A stretch of DNA of 64,000 nt from Spodoptera frugiperda (lineage: Eukaryota; Arthropoda; Insecta; Lepidoptera; Noctuidae), in assembly GCF_023101765.2 (NCBI RefSeq), contig NC_064217.1, positions 5,580,001 through 5,644,000 on the forward strand, written 5' to 3'. Within the stretch, counting starts at the first letter, position 1. Each line of letters opens with the position of its first letter. The translations under genes were made by a program, and so were the position numbers. Of the stretch, positions 1 to 11,262 are shown one piece after another. A model generated the notes under the pieces. That model did not search any database, had not been told where the DNA came from, and worked only from the letters and a program-made list of their open reading frames with translations.

Positions 1-75
1 GACAAAAACGAGCTGACGTATCACCTGATGGTAAGCAATCGCCGCCGACCATGGACACTTGAAACACCAGAAGCG
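1..75 (-). repeat. SINE-like repeat fragment (family S4)
   Basis: Minus-strand match to the family whose consensus here contains GGCCGGCAACGC and CTTACCATCAGGTGA. Further copies are at 10857-10975, 34765-34870, 35930-36000, 40015-40210 and 56985-57290. Confidence 0.6.
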
Positions 76-127
76 TTACAAGTGGGGGTACTCTTGAGGG
101 TTAGGAATTTAAGGGTTACATACATAC

Positions 128-2228
128 CAAAAAATGTCTCATGTCTCTGTAGACAACAAGAGGTCCACCGGCGTCCCCCTGACACACGTTGCCATTGCCG
201 CTGGCACATACATTTGTAGGTTGGATGAACGTGCCAAAAACTCTAGCGCACTCTTCGTTCGTCATGATCGTTAGATTCACAGAATTCAACAGCATTGGTA
301 TTGAGATGCCACCTGCATAATAACAATCATATTATGTACACGCAATTAAGTAATTAGAAATATCTAAACAATTGATTCCTCTGTACTTAAATTCTATGAA
401 AATATAGGGTACCGTAGTGACCAGTGTGAAAGCCAGGTTGGTATAAGGCGCAGCGGGCCTCCATATAATATATATTTTTTTATAATAGCGACCAACTTTC
501 CTAATTTACTTATTTCTACTTTATTGGTCGAGTGGTTGCAATTGCGACTGCCAAGCAAGGGTTGTATTCCAATATCTGACAAAGTATATTACTGGTTCTT
601 TTTTAAATTCTCGAAAAATTTAAGTTTAGTATATTAGGTTCCTAGAAAAATGTACACTGAAAAGAAAAGCCATTAGATAATATGAGTGTCTTACTATTGG
701 AGGTTTGTCCATAACCAGAAGCGATGGCAGTCTCGCCATCTAAATCTTCTTCCTCTATTGATTCGAAGGGTAAATACACAGGACTGACAGTGGCTGAAAA
801 AGAACAGATTAATTTGACTCAATTGTTGTTGTTTCTTTGTTTTGCATTAGCTCAATTGTATATTTAGTCATTCCATAACAAAACGGACCGATACGAAATC
901 CAATCACTTAAAAGTCACTTTTTATTACAATGAATAAAGATTTATTTATTATTTCCTAGCGACTCGCCCCAGCTTCACATGGGTGCAATGGTGATATTAA
1001 ATCCCTCTTAAATCACTCTATATATTAAAAAAACCGCATCATAAACCCGTTGCGTAGTTTTAAAGATTTAAGCATACAAAGGTACATAGGGACAGAGTAA
1101 GCGACTTAGTTTCATACTATGTAGTAACTAAAATAAACCCTATTACGAAACAATACATTTCTTTACCACTTACCAGTAAAAGCAACATTATAAAGTAATT
1201 TGACGACAGCGATATCATTTCTAAGTGTAGCAGGATTATAATTTTCATGCAAAATGTATTCGTCTGTATCAATTCTTATTCCTGAGATGAATATATTGAT
1301 TGTATCCATTACCACGGTGACTGTTGTAACACTTAATACAGCATCATTAAAAATATGAGCAACAGTTAAAACTGTATTCGGAGATATTAAGACTGCACCA
1401 GCGATTGACGTCCCGATTGGCAGTCGAAGGATAAGACCAGCCTGGAAAATGTTAAAATGAACTGTGATGAAGAATGCAGTTTATACAGATATATTTTCTC
1501 TTAATTTATTGAATAGAGTTCATATTGATTAGACCATAAATGTAATATGAAGATATTATTACTGATTAGTTCTTTTTGATGGATAGGTTGGTATGGTGAA
1601 GGTGACGTTGATAAATTTATTTGATTATCGTCTTAAAATATTATCGTCACGCCTTTTATCCTCGGAGAGGTAAGCAGAGGTGCAGTATATACTGGGCACA
1701 ATTCCAGACTCCGTACTCAAAATCCCATTAATTGTTTAGAATATTAATTTGATATAAATCTTAATACCTGATACCTAGTTCATTGTGATATTTTTTATAG
1801 AATCATGGGTATATTGTTTTCATAATCATATGTAGGATTATCTTTCTAATAAATGAATTTGGTGTTCTATGCGTAGTGTTATCTGAATTTAATAGTAGGT
1901 ATGTATTAAAACCGCATGGCGTGAAATATATTTCTTCCACTAAATTTACCTTCGTCCACGTAAATTGTGTATACGAATGTTTATAAAACCAATTGAACGG
2001 ACTAACCTGATACGGAAACTCTTCTAGATCCACGAGGGATCCACCAATTATTCTAGATGGTTTTAGGTTATCTTCTTCTTTACGGATTTTATCAGCTAAT
2101 GGTATCCCAATTTTTGTATGATATCCATACGCGGTATTCTTTTCAAAATCAATAACATCTTCTAGAGTGATGTGTCTTGCAGTGCTTGAAACTGCTAGAG
2201 CTAATAGAATCACTCCCAAAAACTTCAT
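128..2228 (-). CDS. Protease A: chymotrypsin-like S1 homolog with Ser195 replaced by Ala; 3' end outside window
   Basis: Exons: 2007-2228, 1174-1441, 695-793, 128-312; the fifth lies off the left edge. All visible junctions are GT/AG, phases agree, and no stop interrupts them. Exon 1 encodes a signal peptide (MKFLGVILLALAVSSTARH), a propeptide, and the activation site SRIIGG. His57 is kept in LTVAHIFND and Asp102 in RNDIAVV. The active-site motif reads CQGDAGGPL (codons at about 160-185), so the nucleophile is Ala. Cysteines 42 and 58 are also absent (IAGAV; AHI). Members of this family with such a change are known as serine protease homologs: secreted, non-hydrolytic, sometimes substrate-binding or regulatory. 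The intact frame favours a maintained homolog over a decaying pseudogene. No clear TATA box is seen upstream, unlike most neighbours. Confidence 0.85.
515..640 (+). repeat. Degenerate tRNA-derived SINE (family S1)
   Basis: In intron 3 of A. Contains GGTCGAGTGGTTGCAATTGC and the TATTACTGGTTCTTTTT body seen in the full copy at 37018-37282, with a decayed B box. Confidence 0.55.
1625..1725 (-). repeat. SINE S1 3' fragment
   Basis: In intron 1 of A. Minus-strand match to the S1 tail (TCGTCACGCCTTTTATCC), followed by ATTCCAGACTCCGT. Confidence 0.5.
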
Positions 2229-3155
2229 GTTTATTCTAATAATTTATAGTTACTAGTTAATTTCGATACTAAAAATTAATAATCTATTAGACTAGATAAG
2301 ATAATATTAGATAACTCTTAGGTTATGGTATCATATATTATGTAATTTTTGTAAAATTTTAAGTTACAAATAAGAGGAAAGCAAACAATTACAATGACAT
2401 TTGCTCGATTCGGGATGGATCGCCTGGTAGACATTGCTGGTTGAATAGGATGTGTGGTACTGGCGTAATTTACTAGGAAATCGCGGGTGATATTTGCATA
2501 ACATGTAATAAACTGCATTCTCCTGTAATCACGAAAAGGAATTTGCAGGTTGATAGTTCGAACAAGTTCAAATGGCAGCTTACCTTACGCGATACACAAT
2601 TGCATAGCGCCATCTCTTGATATCGGCTCGAACTTCATAGCATAAAATAAGTAGTGGCAAGAAAAAAACTCAGTAAATATTATGGATATTAGAGTAGCAA
2701 GATTGTTGATCCCGAGTCGGGAAACTTATTATAATTATGTAATTCTCAAAGTTTGCATTTCGGGTTATTCTTTTTTCGTTTTAAGTCCGTATATTAAGTA
2801 GAATATTGCCGTCATGTGTGTCAAACAAGATTCTTGTTATCAAAATATTTTTACAAGATGATCCTAAAGCAAAATCACGCAGCTATGTAGAGTTTCTATC
2901 AAAAATGAAGATCGATCCAAAGAATTTGGATTACGATCGGTTTAATTTAAATCAGCAGTTAAAGAAAATAGTAGCTGCACCATATAGGGCAATGAAAGTC
3001 TTGAATCTTAGTGACACAATTACAAATAAGGCTCATCTTTATCATTAACAGCTCGTGTAAATCCAATATTACAGTTGAGGTAAAAGGATTAAGGGTATTA
3101 AGTCAATGATAATAAACACTTTATTTATCGAATAATGTTTGCCTTTCAGTATCTT
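2229..3155. other. Intergenic, A promoter side to B 3' flank
   Basis: AT-rich. Three GATA-type motifs (AGATAA-like) lie at about 2294-2315, just upstream of A. A short plus-strand open frame at 2806-3048 has no recognisable product. Nothing else seen. Confidence 0.4.
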
Positions 3156-3156
3156 T

Positions 3157-3300
3157 AGTACGAGTTTGCTTTACTTTTAACGAAATCGAAACGAGAACAC
3201 GTTCGGCGCTTTGATTGGTTGGTTTAATGGTATATTCGAGTTGGCCAATCAGAGCGCCGAAAGCGCTCATACTAGGTAGTACATACTACCAAACTCATGC
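3157..3300. repeat. Palindromic foldback MITE
   Basis: Outer arms pair as GTACGAGTTTG with CAAACTCATGC, and inner arms as TCGGCGCTTTGATTGGTTGG with GGCCAATCAGAGCGCCGA. The whole can fold into one long imperfect hairpin. Confidence 0.6.
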
Positions 3301-3419
3301 TTAGGGTACAGTATTGGGTAAGGTGAGGTGAACAAAATTATTTTTTACCTAACCTGCGTAGACAGGTATAAGTTCATAGGAATGATAAATTAAATACGGT
3401 TTTTAGAAATGAAAATATA

Positions 3420-5190
3420 TTACAGACGTTGATTAATCCAGTTAATGTAGTGTGTAACTCTAGCGTATCCAGAAGGAGAATTGCCTTCGCATCCACCGCG
3501 CCCGAACGAAACAACACCAATCTGCAAGAAAAAATTAATATTATATTATATTTGACTAAAACCCTGAATCTTTTCAGATATGTACGAACATCCAGTTTAA
3601 AAAGATTTATTAAGTTAAAAGGAACTAAAAAAAAAATAAGAGGAAAAGGGTAAAGGTTTAAAGTACAGTCAATGTCAATATAGTAGACAAAAATGGTACA
3701 TGTGAGGATAATGAAGTTTTCAATATTTCAACACTACTGATCCCTAAAATGTATTAATTTCAAACTATTGAACTTAGGATTTAATGCGTGAGATTCTAAT
3801 ATTTCTTATGATTTTGAAACTAGTTTTTAGTATACATACCAAGATATAGTTTCCATTTCTGTTTATAGCAAGAGGACCACCAGAGTCGCCACTGCAAATG
3901 TTCTTGCCAGGTACACTGCCAGTGCAGATAATGCCATTGTAAATGAAAGATCCGTAAGTTCCGGCGCATTGATTGTTCGTAATTATAGGTAAGTCCACAA
4001 AGCTGAACGGCTGGTTTGCAAGCATACCACCAACTGTGTAAAAAAGAAACAATTAGATAAGTCTAATAGTCATAAAAATACTGATGAAACTATAGTAAAA
4101 ATGTAAAATTACTTACTGCCAGGATTAAATCCATAACCAGAGGCGATGGCAACTTGACCAACAAAATTTTCTCCGAGCTGAGATCCAGAAGGCAGGGCGA
4201 TGGGAGCGAGGATATCTGAAGATTAAAACAACTGATTAACGTCGGAACAATTTAAATTTGGTTTGTATTTTTATTATTAAAAAAACTTCAGAAAAAAATG
4301 AAAGGCTGTAACTATTTCTATTCCTCACGACCGCAAAGGTATGTGTGTGTATTTTTTTTGGTTTCAAGAGTTTTTATTTCGTTTCACTTGAAGAGTTTTT
4401 TCATAGATTTCATAAAATATTAACATTAAAACTTAAGACGGGATATTTACCATGTGTATTTCTGTCTATTAGTGTCCTTTATTTATTAAATATCCCGTCT
4501 TAAGTTCTAAAGTGAGTGTTAGTGACCATTACAGTTTCATAAAATATCCTTCATACCTTAAAATTGTATGTAAATCAATTTATACTTACTTGAAAACTGA
4601 ACAGAAGATGGCAAGTTGATGATAGCAATGTCACTTCTAACTATGGAAATGTCATAATTTTCATGTATAACATAGTTGCCAGTAGTTTGTCTAACACCAC
4701 CAGTCATTATAGTAGTAGTTCCAAGGACAACAGTCACAGTCGGGACATTTGAAAAACCATCGTTTATGTTGTGTGCAGCAGTCAGTATTCTGTTGTGGGA
4801 GATCAGAGATGCACTGGCGTAACCAGTTCTTGTAGGGTAATTCAATAGTAGGCCGGCCTGCAAAATGAATTCTTTTTAGTAATAATGATTATTTTATTTG
4901 AGCTTGATTTTGTAAATTTCGTAGAATTATAAATTGGGTTTCAATGCAAATATTTAAAGTACCTGGTACGGGAATTGTCCAAGAGAGGCTAAAGAACCAC
5001 CGACGATTCTAGATGGATTCTGTCTGCCTTCCTCCTCAGCTAAGAAGACTTCGTCAGCGTAAGGTATGGCAACAAGCTGAATGTAATCGTACGGCGTGTT
5101 CTTTTCTAATTCGATCACATCTTCAAGAGTGATGTGCCTTGCGGAGGCGGCCACTGCTAGGGCCAACACAGTCACTGCCAACAACTTCAT
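3420..5190 (-). CDS. Protease B: chymotrypsin-like S1 serine protease, 5 exons, 296 aa
   Basis: Exons: 4963-5190, 4590-4857, 4117-4215, 3840-4033, 3420-3521; 297 codons including a TAA stop. I chose the inner Met (MKLLAVTVLAL) rather than the one four codons upstream because it matches the start of every paralog. Signal peptide is about residues 1-18. The propeptide holds the family block ARHITLEDVIELEKN, followed by SRIVGG cleavage. Triad: about His105 (LTAAHNIND), Asp152 (RSDIAII), Ser249 (CSGDSGGPL). Asn precedes Ile-Cys in the position-189 region, so the trypsin Asp is absent. The 42-58 disulfide is missing: Asn follows the active His and Ala replaces the upstream Cys. It is probably a secreted gut digestive protease. 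Intron 2 holds a perfect inverted repeat. Confidence 0.93.
4431..4505. repeat. Perfect 19-bp inverted repeat in intron 2 of B
   Basis: Arms 4431-4449 and 4487-4505 (ACTTAAGACGGGATATTTA and its exact complement) around a 37-nt loop. Absent from the matching introns of the other genes, so a recent insertion of a small foldback element is likely. Confidence 0.75.
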
Positions 5191-5234
5191 GTTGCTGGTC
5201 ACTTTAGTTGTGAGCTTATCGATAGATGTCTTCG

Positions 5235-5242
5235 TTTATATA
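5235..5242 (-). promoter_or_regulatory. TATA box of protease B
   Basis: Reads TATATAAA on the minus strand, about 45 nt upstream of the chosen ATG. This spacing implies a very short 5' leader. Confidence 0.65.
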
Positions 5243-5384
5243 GAGTAGCATTAACTAGAGATAAGCTATATTTAGTGCCTACATTGATAATTATTTAGAT
5301 TAATAAAAAACAACACTACAAGACCTGAAAATAAGAATTTGGCTTCCCCCCTATAAATCATTCTTTTAAGTATTTTCTATTAGG

Positions 5385-5610
5385 TTCTAGCAAACCCGGC
5401 GAACTCTGTTTCGCCACCTCAGATTTTCCCTGTTTTCCTGCTTTTCTCTTAATATTTTTTTTGAATTTTGTTTGCTATAAACCTCACGGCGCCCAAGTTG
5501 TTTCCAATGAATGCAAAACCGTGGAAATCGGTTCGTGCGTTCTGGAATTATATCGTCAAGAACGAAAATCTGACTTATTTTTGTATTATAGATAAGACAA
5601 ATTAATAAGG
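5385..5610 (-). repeat. Unclassified interspersed repeat
   Basis: Open on the minus strand for 128 codons (5387-5773) but without any domain I recognise. The segment with ACCTCACGGCGCCCAAG and CCGTGGAAATCGGTTCGTGC resembles repeats common in moth genomes, from general recollection. I read it as mobile DNA rather than a gene. Confidence 0.4.
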
Positions 5611-5909
5611 TGACGAAGGTAAAATGGACACGTTCTGAGCTATTATTTTGACAAAAACATAGTGATAAATCAAAAGCATTAAGAGCTTTCACTGTATGAT
5701 AAATCTTAATCAGAGTATTAGGAAAACCCAGTCTAGAATAAGAATTAGTGCTATATATGATGATGGCAATCATAGTATCTCCAACTAACGCACGTTTATT
5801 TTTTATTTAAAATCCACATCTACATAGTAGGTATCTCTGTAATATAAAAATGATTTCACTGAATGTGTTGCTACGCCCAAATGACAAAAACGGCTGAACT
5901 GATTTCGAT

Positions 5910-8900
5910 AATTAATGTACAGTGATGACTAATGTCACTACTGTCCTCTTCCTAGATGCCATTACCGACACCATCAGTTCACTAGCTAAATGTGACCACT
6001 ACGTACTACTTGGCGATTTTAATGTTAATATGTTGAACACTGGTTGCCAAACTCGGAGAGTATGTGAATTTTTAAATAGCCTGAGCCTTAAGCAATTAGT
6101 TGACACCCCCACCCATTTCACGGATCATAGTCAAACGCTAATCGACCTTGTTTGCACTAACATCAACAACACATCTGTCTGTGTTGAACCGTTCGGTGTA
6201 ATACATGGTCACTCACTAGTGATATGCAAACTTAACATAAAACGTAGTAAGTACAAACCTCACACGGTGGCCTACAGACCAATTAAAAAAATAAATAGGG
6301 AATTTTTTTATGACGATCTGGCGCATTTAGACTGGCAAATTATTCGTGATTTGCCAAATGTAAATGACATGGTTGACGCACTGAACCGGAATATTGTGTC
6401 TGTCTTCGATAAGCATGCCCCAGTCAAGACTTGCTTGATTAAAGATCACTCATGGCCATGGATAACAGATACAATAAAGTACATGATGCGTTTGCGTAAT
6501 GAGGCCCTCGCCAAGTATCGTACAACAAAGTCGGAATCAAAGAAGGTATATTATAAACAATTAAAATCACTTGTGTCCAGTTCCTTATTTTATGAAAAAG
6601 TTGCATATTTTAAACTAAACATAAATAACAAAATTAACGAACCTAAAACATTATGGAAAAATTTGAAAAGTACCGTATTACCACCTAAACCATTTAATGA
6701 CCTTCCAAGTCACTTTAGAGACCCCGATCAAATAAATTCTAATTTTTTGAATGTTCCTGGTAATCCAAATTCTAACGTAACCGTATGTACCTTTTTTGAA
6801 TCTCACCGCTTTAGTGATGCGAGTTTCTCACTGCATCCGGTGACTACCGATCAAGTTTTGCGATCATTTGTTCAATTGAAATCGAATGCAGAAGGTTGTG
6901 ACGGGATAACACTTGACATGCTTACATTGACATTTCCACATACAATAGAAGTCATCACAGATATTATTAATGCGTCGATTGTCTCTGCAACGTTCCCAGA
7001 CATCTGGAAAATTGCAAGTGTTAGACCCCTCCCAAAAATAGCCAACCCTACTGAACTCAAAGATCTCAGGCCCATAAGCATATTACCATGTTTATCCAAA
7101 ATTGCTGAAAAAGCAATCTGTCAGCAGTTGTCGCGGTATTTGGAGGAAAACAATATACTTCCGGAGTTGCAGTCAGGATTCCGCAAGCAACGTGGTACTT
7201 CGACCGCTTTGCTGGATGTGACGGATAACATCTTGTCTGCGCAGGACAGGGGCATGTGCACAATTCTGGTTTTGCTAGATTTTTCACGTGCTTTTGACTG
7301 CATAAATATTGAGTTGCTTCTCTGTAAGCTTAAGTATTACGGATGTGACGACAATGCTATAAAATGGTTTCGGAGCTATCTGAGCAATCGGCAGCAACGT
7401 GTTGAGGTACGACTGAGCAATGGATCAACCTTGACCTCATCACTAACCCCCGTCAATAGAGGAGTTCCGCAGGGCTCAATACTGGGCCCCCTGATCTTCA
7501 TTTTATATTGTGCTGACATCATAAACTCCCTAAAACGATGTAGGTATCACATTTATGCTGATGATGTGCAAGTGTATATCTCGTTTGATCCTAGTGAACA
7601 TCTAAACGCTCTGAGAGACCTGAACGAAGATCTTAACAGGATAGCAAATTGGGCAGAGGACAACGGCTTGGTACTTAACCCTACTAAAACTAAATACATG
7701 TTATTTGGAACAAAATGTCAAATAAGTGTCTTGCCGTCAACATTAAACGTTGTCCTGATGGGTGAGTCGGTTGACCGAGTTAATGAAGCACGTAATTTGG
7801 GTCTGACCATGGATGCAGAGTTGAGGTATGAGGCGCATGTGGCAAGGTCGGTGCGCACGTGTTTCTACCGGCTTAAGGTCCTTTATAAAATAAGGCCTTA
7901 TTTGTCGGAGGAACTGCGTGTGCGGCTGGTTGAGTCACTTGTGCTTTCTAATCTTAGCTATGCTGATACAGTTTATGGTCCACGATTGCTAGCACGAACG
8001 GAACGCCTGATCCAGAGAGTGCAAAACGCCTGCGCCAGATTCTGCTTCAAAATACCACCAAGAAGTCACGTCACTCCCTTTATCAACCAACACTCCATCC
8101 TTAAGATGAAGTCACGCCGCAAGTTGCACTTGGCTTGCCTACTCTTCGGAGTTATAAAGTACAAAGAACCGTCCTACTTGTACAATAAACTCAGCTGGAT
8201 TGGTGGTAACAGACAACGCTCAGTAAGACAATGCTCACAGCAACTTTCCACGGAACCGCACAGTACTGCGGCCTTCAGAGGCAGTTTTAGGTACGCAGCT
8301 ACTAAATGTTGGAACAATATTCCCCCGCCAATAAGAAATATCAAAACTCTTGGTACTTTTAGAATACACCTTCGAAAATTCCTAATTGATTCACAAAAAG
8401 AACTTGGTATGACGATCTCAAACACGTCCATAATATAGGGATAACAGGTACCTGCCGTGATGGTGGTTTCATCGCCGAATTCCGGTTCACTTGTAGTCGG
8501 GGTCTGAAAGGAAAAAAAAAATATATGTAAGTGGTGTAACAACACATTGTTAATCACCCTAAATAGTTGATATTTAAACATAACACACACAGAACACAAA
8601 ACACTTTTCATTAACACTTACCTTATTTCACCACACACAGCACTAATTACGCCTAGATAATATTCACTGTTCGGTCTGCTCGACGTCCGTACGTCATCGC
8701 AGGGATCCAGCAGAATACCAGCGTCAGGTATCATACCTGACACATGCTGAGCTGGACTCCCATTCGGTGCAAACTGAGAGACACACTGAACCGCGCCGTT
8801 AATTTTTTATTTTATTTTCTTTCCTTTTCCTTTGTGTTGCTCCTACCGTACTGTAAATTGTATTGTGTACCCACTTATTTTTTATTATATTTTTTTTTGT

Positions 8901-8972
8901 GTCTGTCAATTTCTTTGTGTCTGTTGTTTGTACTGAATAAATGTTTTATCTATCTATCTATCTATCTATCTA
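5910..8972 (+). mobile_element. 5'-truncated LINE, CR1/Jockey group, with TATC tail
   Basis: Contains the reverse-transcriptase ORF at 5922-8438, a 3' UTR with AATAAA near 8935, and a 3' tail of TATC repeats at 8947-8970. The 5' end begins inside the endonuclease domain, as expected from incomplete target-primed reverse transcription. Simple-repeat tails are typical of CR1-group elements. It separates protease genes B and C. Confidence 0.8.
5922..8438 (+). CDS. LINE ORF2 fragment: endonuclease C-terminus plus reverse transcriptase (838 codons)
   Basis: Starts within an AP-like endonuclease: LLGDFNVNML near residues 30-40, then a VIHGHSLVIC segment standing where this fold's conserved SDH lies. 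The reverse transcriptase runs roughly from residue 365 to 620, with RPISILPCLSK, the acidic LLDFSRAFD (Asp453), GVPQGSILGP and the catalytic YADD (Asp547-Asp548). The C-terminal part is a typical post-RT extension. The frame is open to a TAG stop, so the insertion is young, but the missing endonuclease N-terminus makes it immobile by itself. The Met at 5922 is simply the first one in frame, not the native start. Confidence 0.85.
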   Translation: MMTNVTTVLFLDAITDTISSLAKCDHYVLLGDFNVNMLNTGCQTRRVCEFLNSLSLKQLVDTPTHFTDHSQTLIDLVCTNINNTSVCVEPFGVIHGHSLVICKLNIKRSKYKPHTVAYRPIKKINREFFYDDLAHLDWQIIRDLPNVNDMVDALNRNIVSVFDKHAPVKTCLIKDHSWPWITDTIKYMMRLRNEALAKYRTTKSESKKVYYKQLKSLVSSSLFYEKVAYFKLNINNKINEPKTLWKNLKSTVLPPKPFNDLPSHFRDPDQINSNFLNVPGNPNSNVTVCTFFESHRFSDASFSLHPVTTDQVLRSFVQLKSNAEGCDGITLDMLTLTFPHTIEVITDIINASIVSATFPDIWKIASVRPLPKIANPTELKDLRPISILPCLSKIAEKAICQQLSRYLEENNILPELQSGFRKQRGTSTALLDVTDNILSAQDRGMCTILVLLDFSRAFDCINIELLLCKLKYYGCDDNAIKWFRSYLSNRQQRVEVRLSNGSTLTSSLTPVNRGVPQGSILGPLIFILYCADIINSLKRCRYHIYADDVQVYISFDPSEHLNALRDLNEDLNRIANWAEDNGLVLNPTKTKYMLFGTKCQISVLPSTLNVVLMGESVDRVNEARNLGLTMDAELRYEAHVARSVRTCFYRLKVLYKIRPYLSEELRVRLVESLVLSNLSYADTVYGPRLLARTERLIQRVQNACARFCFKIPPRSHVTPFINQHSILKMKSRRKLHLACLLFGVIKYKEPSYLYNKLSWIGGNRQRSVRQCSQQLSTEPHSTAAFRGSFRYAATKCWNNIPPPIRNIKTLGTFRIHLRKFLIDSQKELGMTISNTSII

Positions 8973-9268
8973 CTAATGAAATATTTAAATTTAAAAAACA
9001 AATAAATCGGTTGTACTTTATTTAACTGAGAAGTTTATTCTCAGTAGACACATTACCGCACCATACATATATACGAGCAAAAAGTGTGTGTTACGTTAAT
9101 ACGTACCTTTGCCTTCAATTTCCAGAAATATTTATGGCGGTGATGCATTTTATTTAGCAAAAAAAAAAATCAAAATATTATTTTTATAACATCGTAAACA
9201 CAGGATATTAATTAAAACCACTTAGATATTATTTTGCATTTAAGAAGTTTATTTTTATAATGAATATT
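8973..9268. other. Intergenic, LINE 3' flank to protease C
   Basis: AT-rich; nothing recognised. Confidence 0.4.
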
Positions 9269-11209
9269 TTAAAGACGTTCGTTTATCCAGTCAATGTAGT
9301 GGGTAACCCTGGAGTAGCCCCCAGGACCTTGAAGTCCACAAAATCTGGGCCCAAATGAAACAACACCGATCTGTTGGAAAAACAATTCTTTTAGTATTAT
9401 ATTTTCTTTACTTATAGTAAATGGATCGATTAATGGAAAGCCTTCGACACGAAGTGCATGGTATATGTAATTATGATATAATTAATTTATAATGTAAAAA
9501 TTATTGTCATGGTATATTTTCTTATATGTATGTGTTGTATAATTTCTTATATGGGTTACTTCACCTGAAATAAATGAATTTAATTTAATTTAATTAATAT
9601 GGTCAGTTTTTGGGGATTACGATTTGGAGATGGCACTAGTAACCGATAACCTAACTTGTACGACGAACTACAATTCAGGCTGTATTTCCGCCGAATTTCT
9701 TTGTCGCAGTTTTGCATTGATTTTGTCATAATTAGCCAATTTGACTATTCAAACTAGATTTGCTTATTAGTGTAACATAACATACTTTAGTCTTAATAAT
9801 CAAGACTGGATTTCAGATTGTTCAAATTTTTATCTAATTTATTGAGACCATTTCAATACTACGTATTATACATGTTTACACGAGGTCGAGGTTGCAATAA
9901 TCAGAACTTTTATATTTTTGTATTATACATACCAAGAGGGGGTTTCCATTCCTCTCGACAGCGAGAGGACCACCAGAGTCACCGCCACAGATATTTTTGT
10001 CCGCAACACCGACCGTGCAGACAACGCCAGGCTGAATAATCGATCCGTAAATTTGTTCGCAGTCACCATTCGACATCACAGGCAAGTCCACGAAGCTAAG
10101 TGGCTGATTCGCATGTATACCACCAACTGTGTAAGACGTACATAGGTATTAATATACATTTCTATCTTTTTGAATACTTATGAAAATTCATTAAAGAAAA
10201 AAAGAAAGACTTGACTTACTTGAAGGGTTGTTTCCAAAACCAGAGGCGATTGCAACTTCACCAGCGAAATCTTCTTGGAGTTGAGAACCAGAAGGAAGAG
10301 CAATAGGAGCGAGGTTACCTGGCGATAAAAAATAAGCAATGATATGTTTTGAATAAATCGGTCGTACTACTTATGTTTTTGAATAATTTAGAGTAAAATC
10401 AAAATTAATAAAACAAACAAAATACTTACTTGAAAATTGAACTGGAGATGGCAGATTGATTATAGCAATGTCACTTCTGAATATAGAAATATCATAATTT
10501 TCGTGCACAACAAAGTCGTCTGTTGTTTGTCTCACACCATCACCCATTAAAGTAATGGCACCAAGGACCACAGTTACGCTTGGAACATTTGATACGCCAT
10601 CGTTTATATTGTGGGCAGCAGTTAGTATTCTGTTACTGGAGATTAGAATAGCACTCGCGACGCTAGTACCATAGGGTAAATGAATTAGAAGTCCTGCCTG
10701 CAAAATAAATATCTTTTGTAAATAAATATGGAGGAGGACCAAGGGGAGGCCTTTGTTCAGCAGTGGACGTCTCTCGGCTGATGATGATGATGATGATGAT
10801 GATATTATTTTTTTTTTTTTTTTTTAAAGTATTACTACTAAAAGTACTAATACTTTTTAAAGGCCGGCAACGCACCTGTGACTCCTCTGGTGTTGCGGAT
10901 GTCAATGGGCGGCGCTGATCGCTTACCATCAGGTGACTCGTCTGCTCGTTTGCCACCTATTCCGTAAAAAATATCCTATGTTGTAATTACCTGATACGGG
11001 AACTGTCCAAGTGCAGCAAATGAACCACCGACGATTCTGGATGAACTTTTACCATCCTTTTCAGCTATAAGGACTTCGTCGAACAGTGGTAAGCTCCTGA
11101 TGTAATCGTATGGAGTGTTCTTTTCTAATTCGATGACATCTTCAAGCGTGATGTGCCTCGCGGAGGCGGCCAACGTTAGAGCCAACAGAATCACTATTGA
11201 GAACTTCAT
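9269..11209 (-). CDS. Protease C: chymotrypsin-like S1 serine protease, 5 exons, 293 aa
   Basis: Exons: 10991-11209, 10430-10697, 10220-10318, 9933-10126, 9269-9370; 294 codons including TAA. Exon 1 is three codons shorter than in B, D and E, in the propeptide. Signal peptide MKFSIVILLALTLAASARH; activation site SSRIVGG. Triad motifs: LTAAHNIND, RSDIAII, CGGDSGGPL. Like B it lacks the Cys42-Cys58 pair. The tail has SFGPRFCG where others have a Gly-rich loop before the 220 cysteine. AATAAA lies just downstream (9248-9253, minus). Intron 1 is enlarged by a LINE tail and a SINE. The gene is separated from B by the truncated LINE. Secreted digestive enzyme by family. Confidence 0.92.
10725..10830 (+). 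mobile_element. RTE-like LINE 3' tail with ATG repeats
   Basis: In intron 1 of C. Ends GTTCAGCAGTGGACGTCTCT followed by GATGATGATGATG and a T run. The same block appears reversed at 23215-23610 and 31430-31835, next to a recognisable RTE-type C-terminus. Confidence 0.55.
10857..10975 (+). repeat. SINE-like repeat S4
   Basis: Near-complete copy of the block that starts AAAGGCCGGCAACGCACCTG and contains GCTTACCATCAGGTGACTCG, in intron 1 of C. Confidence 0.6.
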
Positions 11210-11254
11210 GTTGTACTGACCGTGAACTTAATACTTCATGACCAATTGTTTGGC

Positions 11255-11262
11255 TATTTATA
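11255..11262 (-). promoter_or_regulatory. TATA box of protease C
   Basis: TATAAATA on the minus strand, about 46 nt upstream of the ATG. Confidence 0.65.

Noticed and set aside
128..2228. Calling protease A a pseudogene
   Set aside because: Apart from the Ser-to-Ala change all visible exons, phases and splice sites are intact, which fits a serine protease homolog better.
2806..3048. 80-codon plus-strand open frame
   Set aside because: No domain or family recognised, no splice partners, and its flanks are AT-rich; probably chance or a repeat fragment.
5387..5773. 128-codon minus-strand open frame
   Set aside because: The 3' half overlaps an interspersed-repeat-like block and the translation shows no domain; not called a gene.
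8174..8617. 147-codon minus-strand open frame
   Set aside because: Antisense shadow of the LINE reverse-transcriptase ORF end and 3' UTR.
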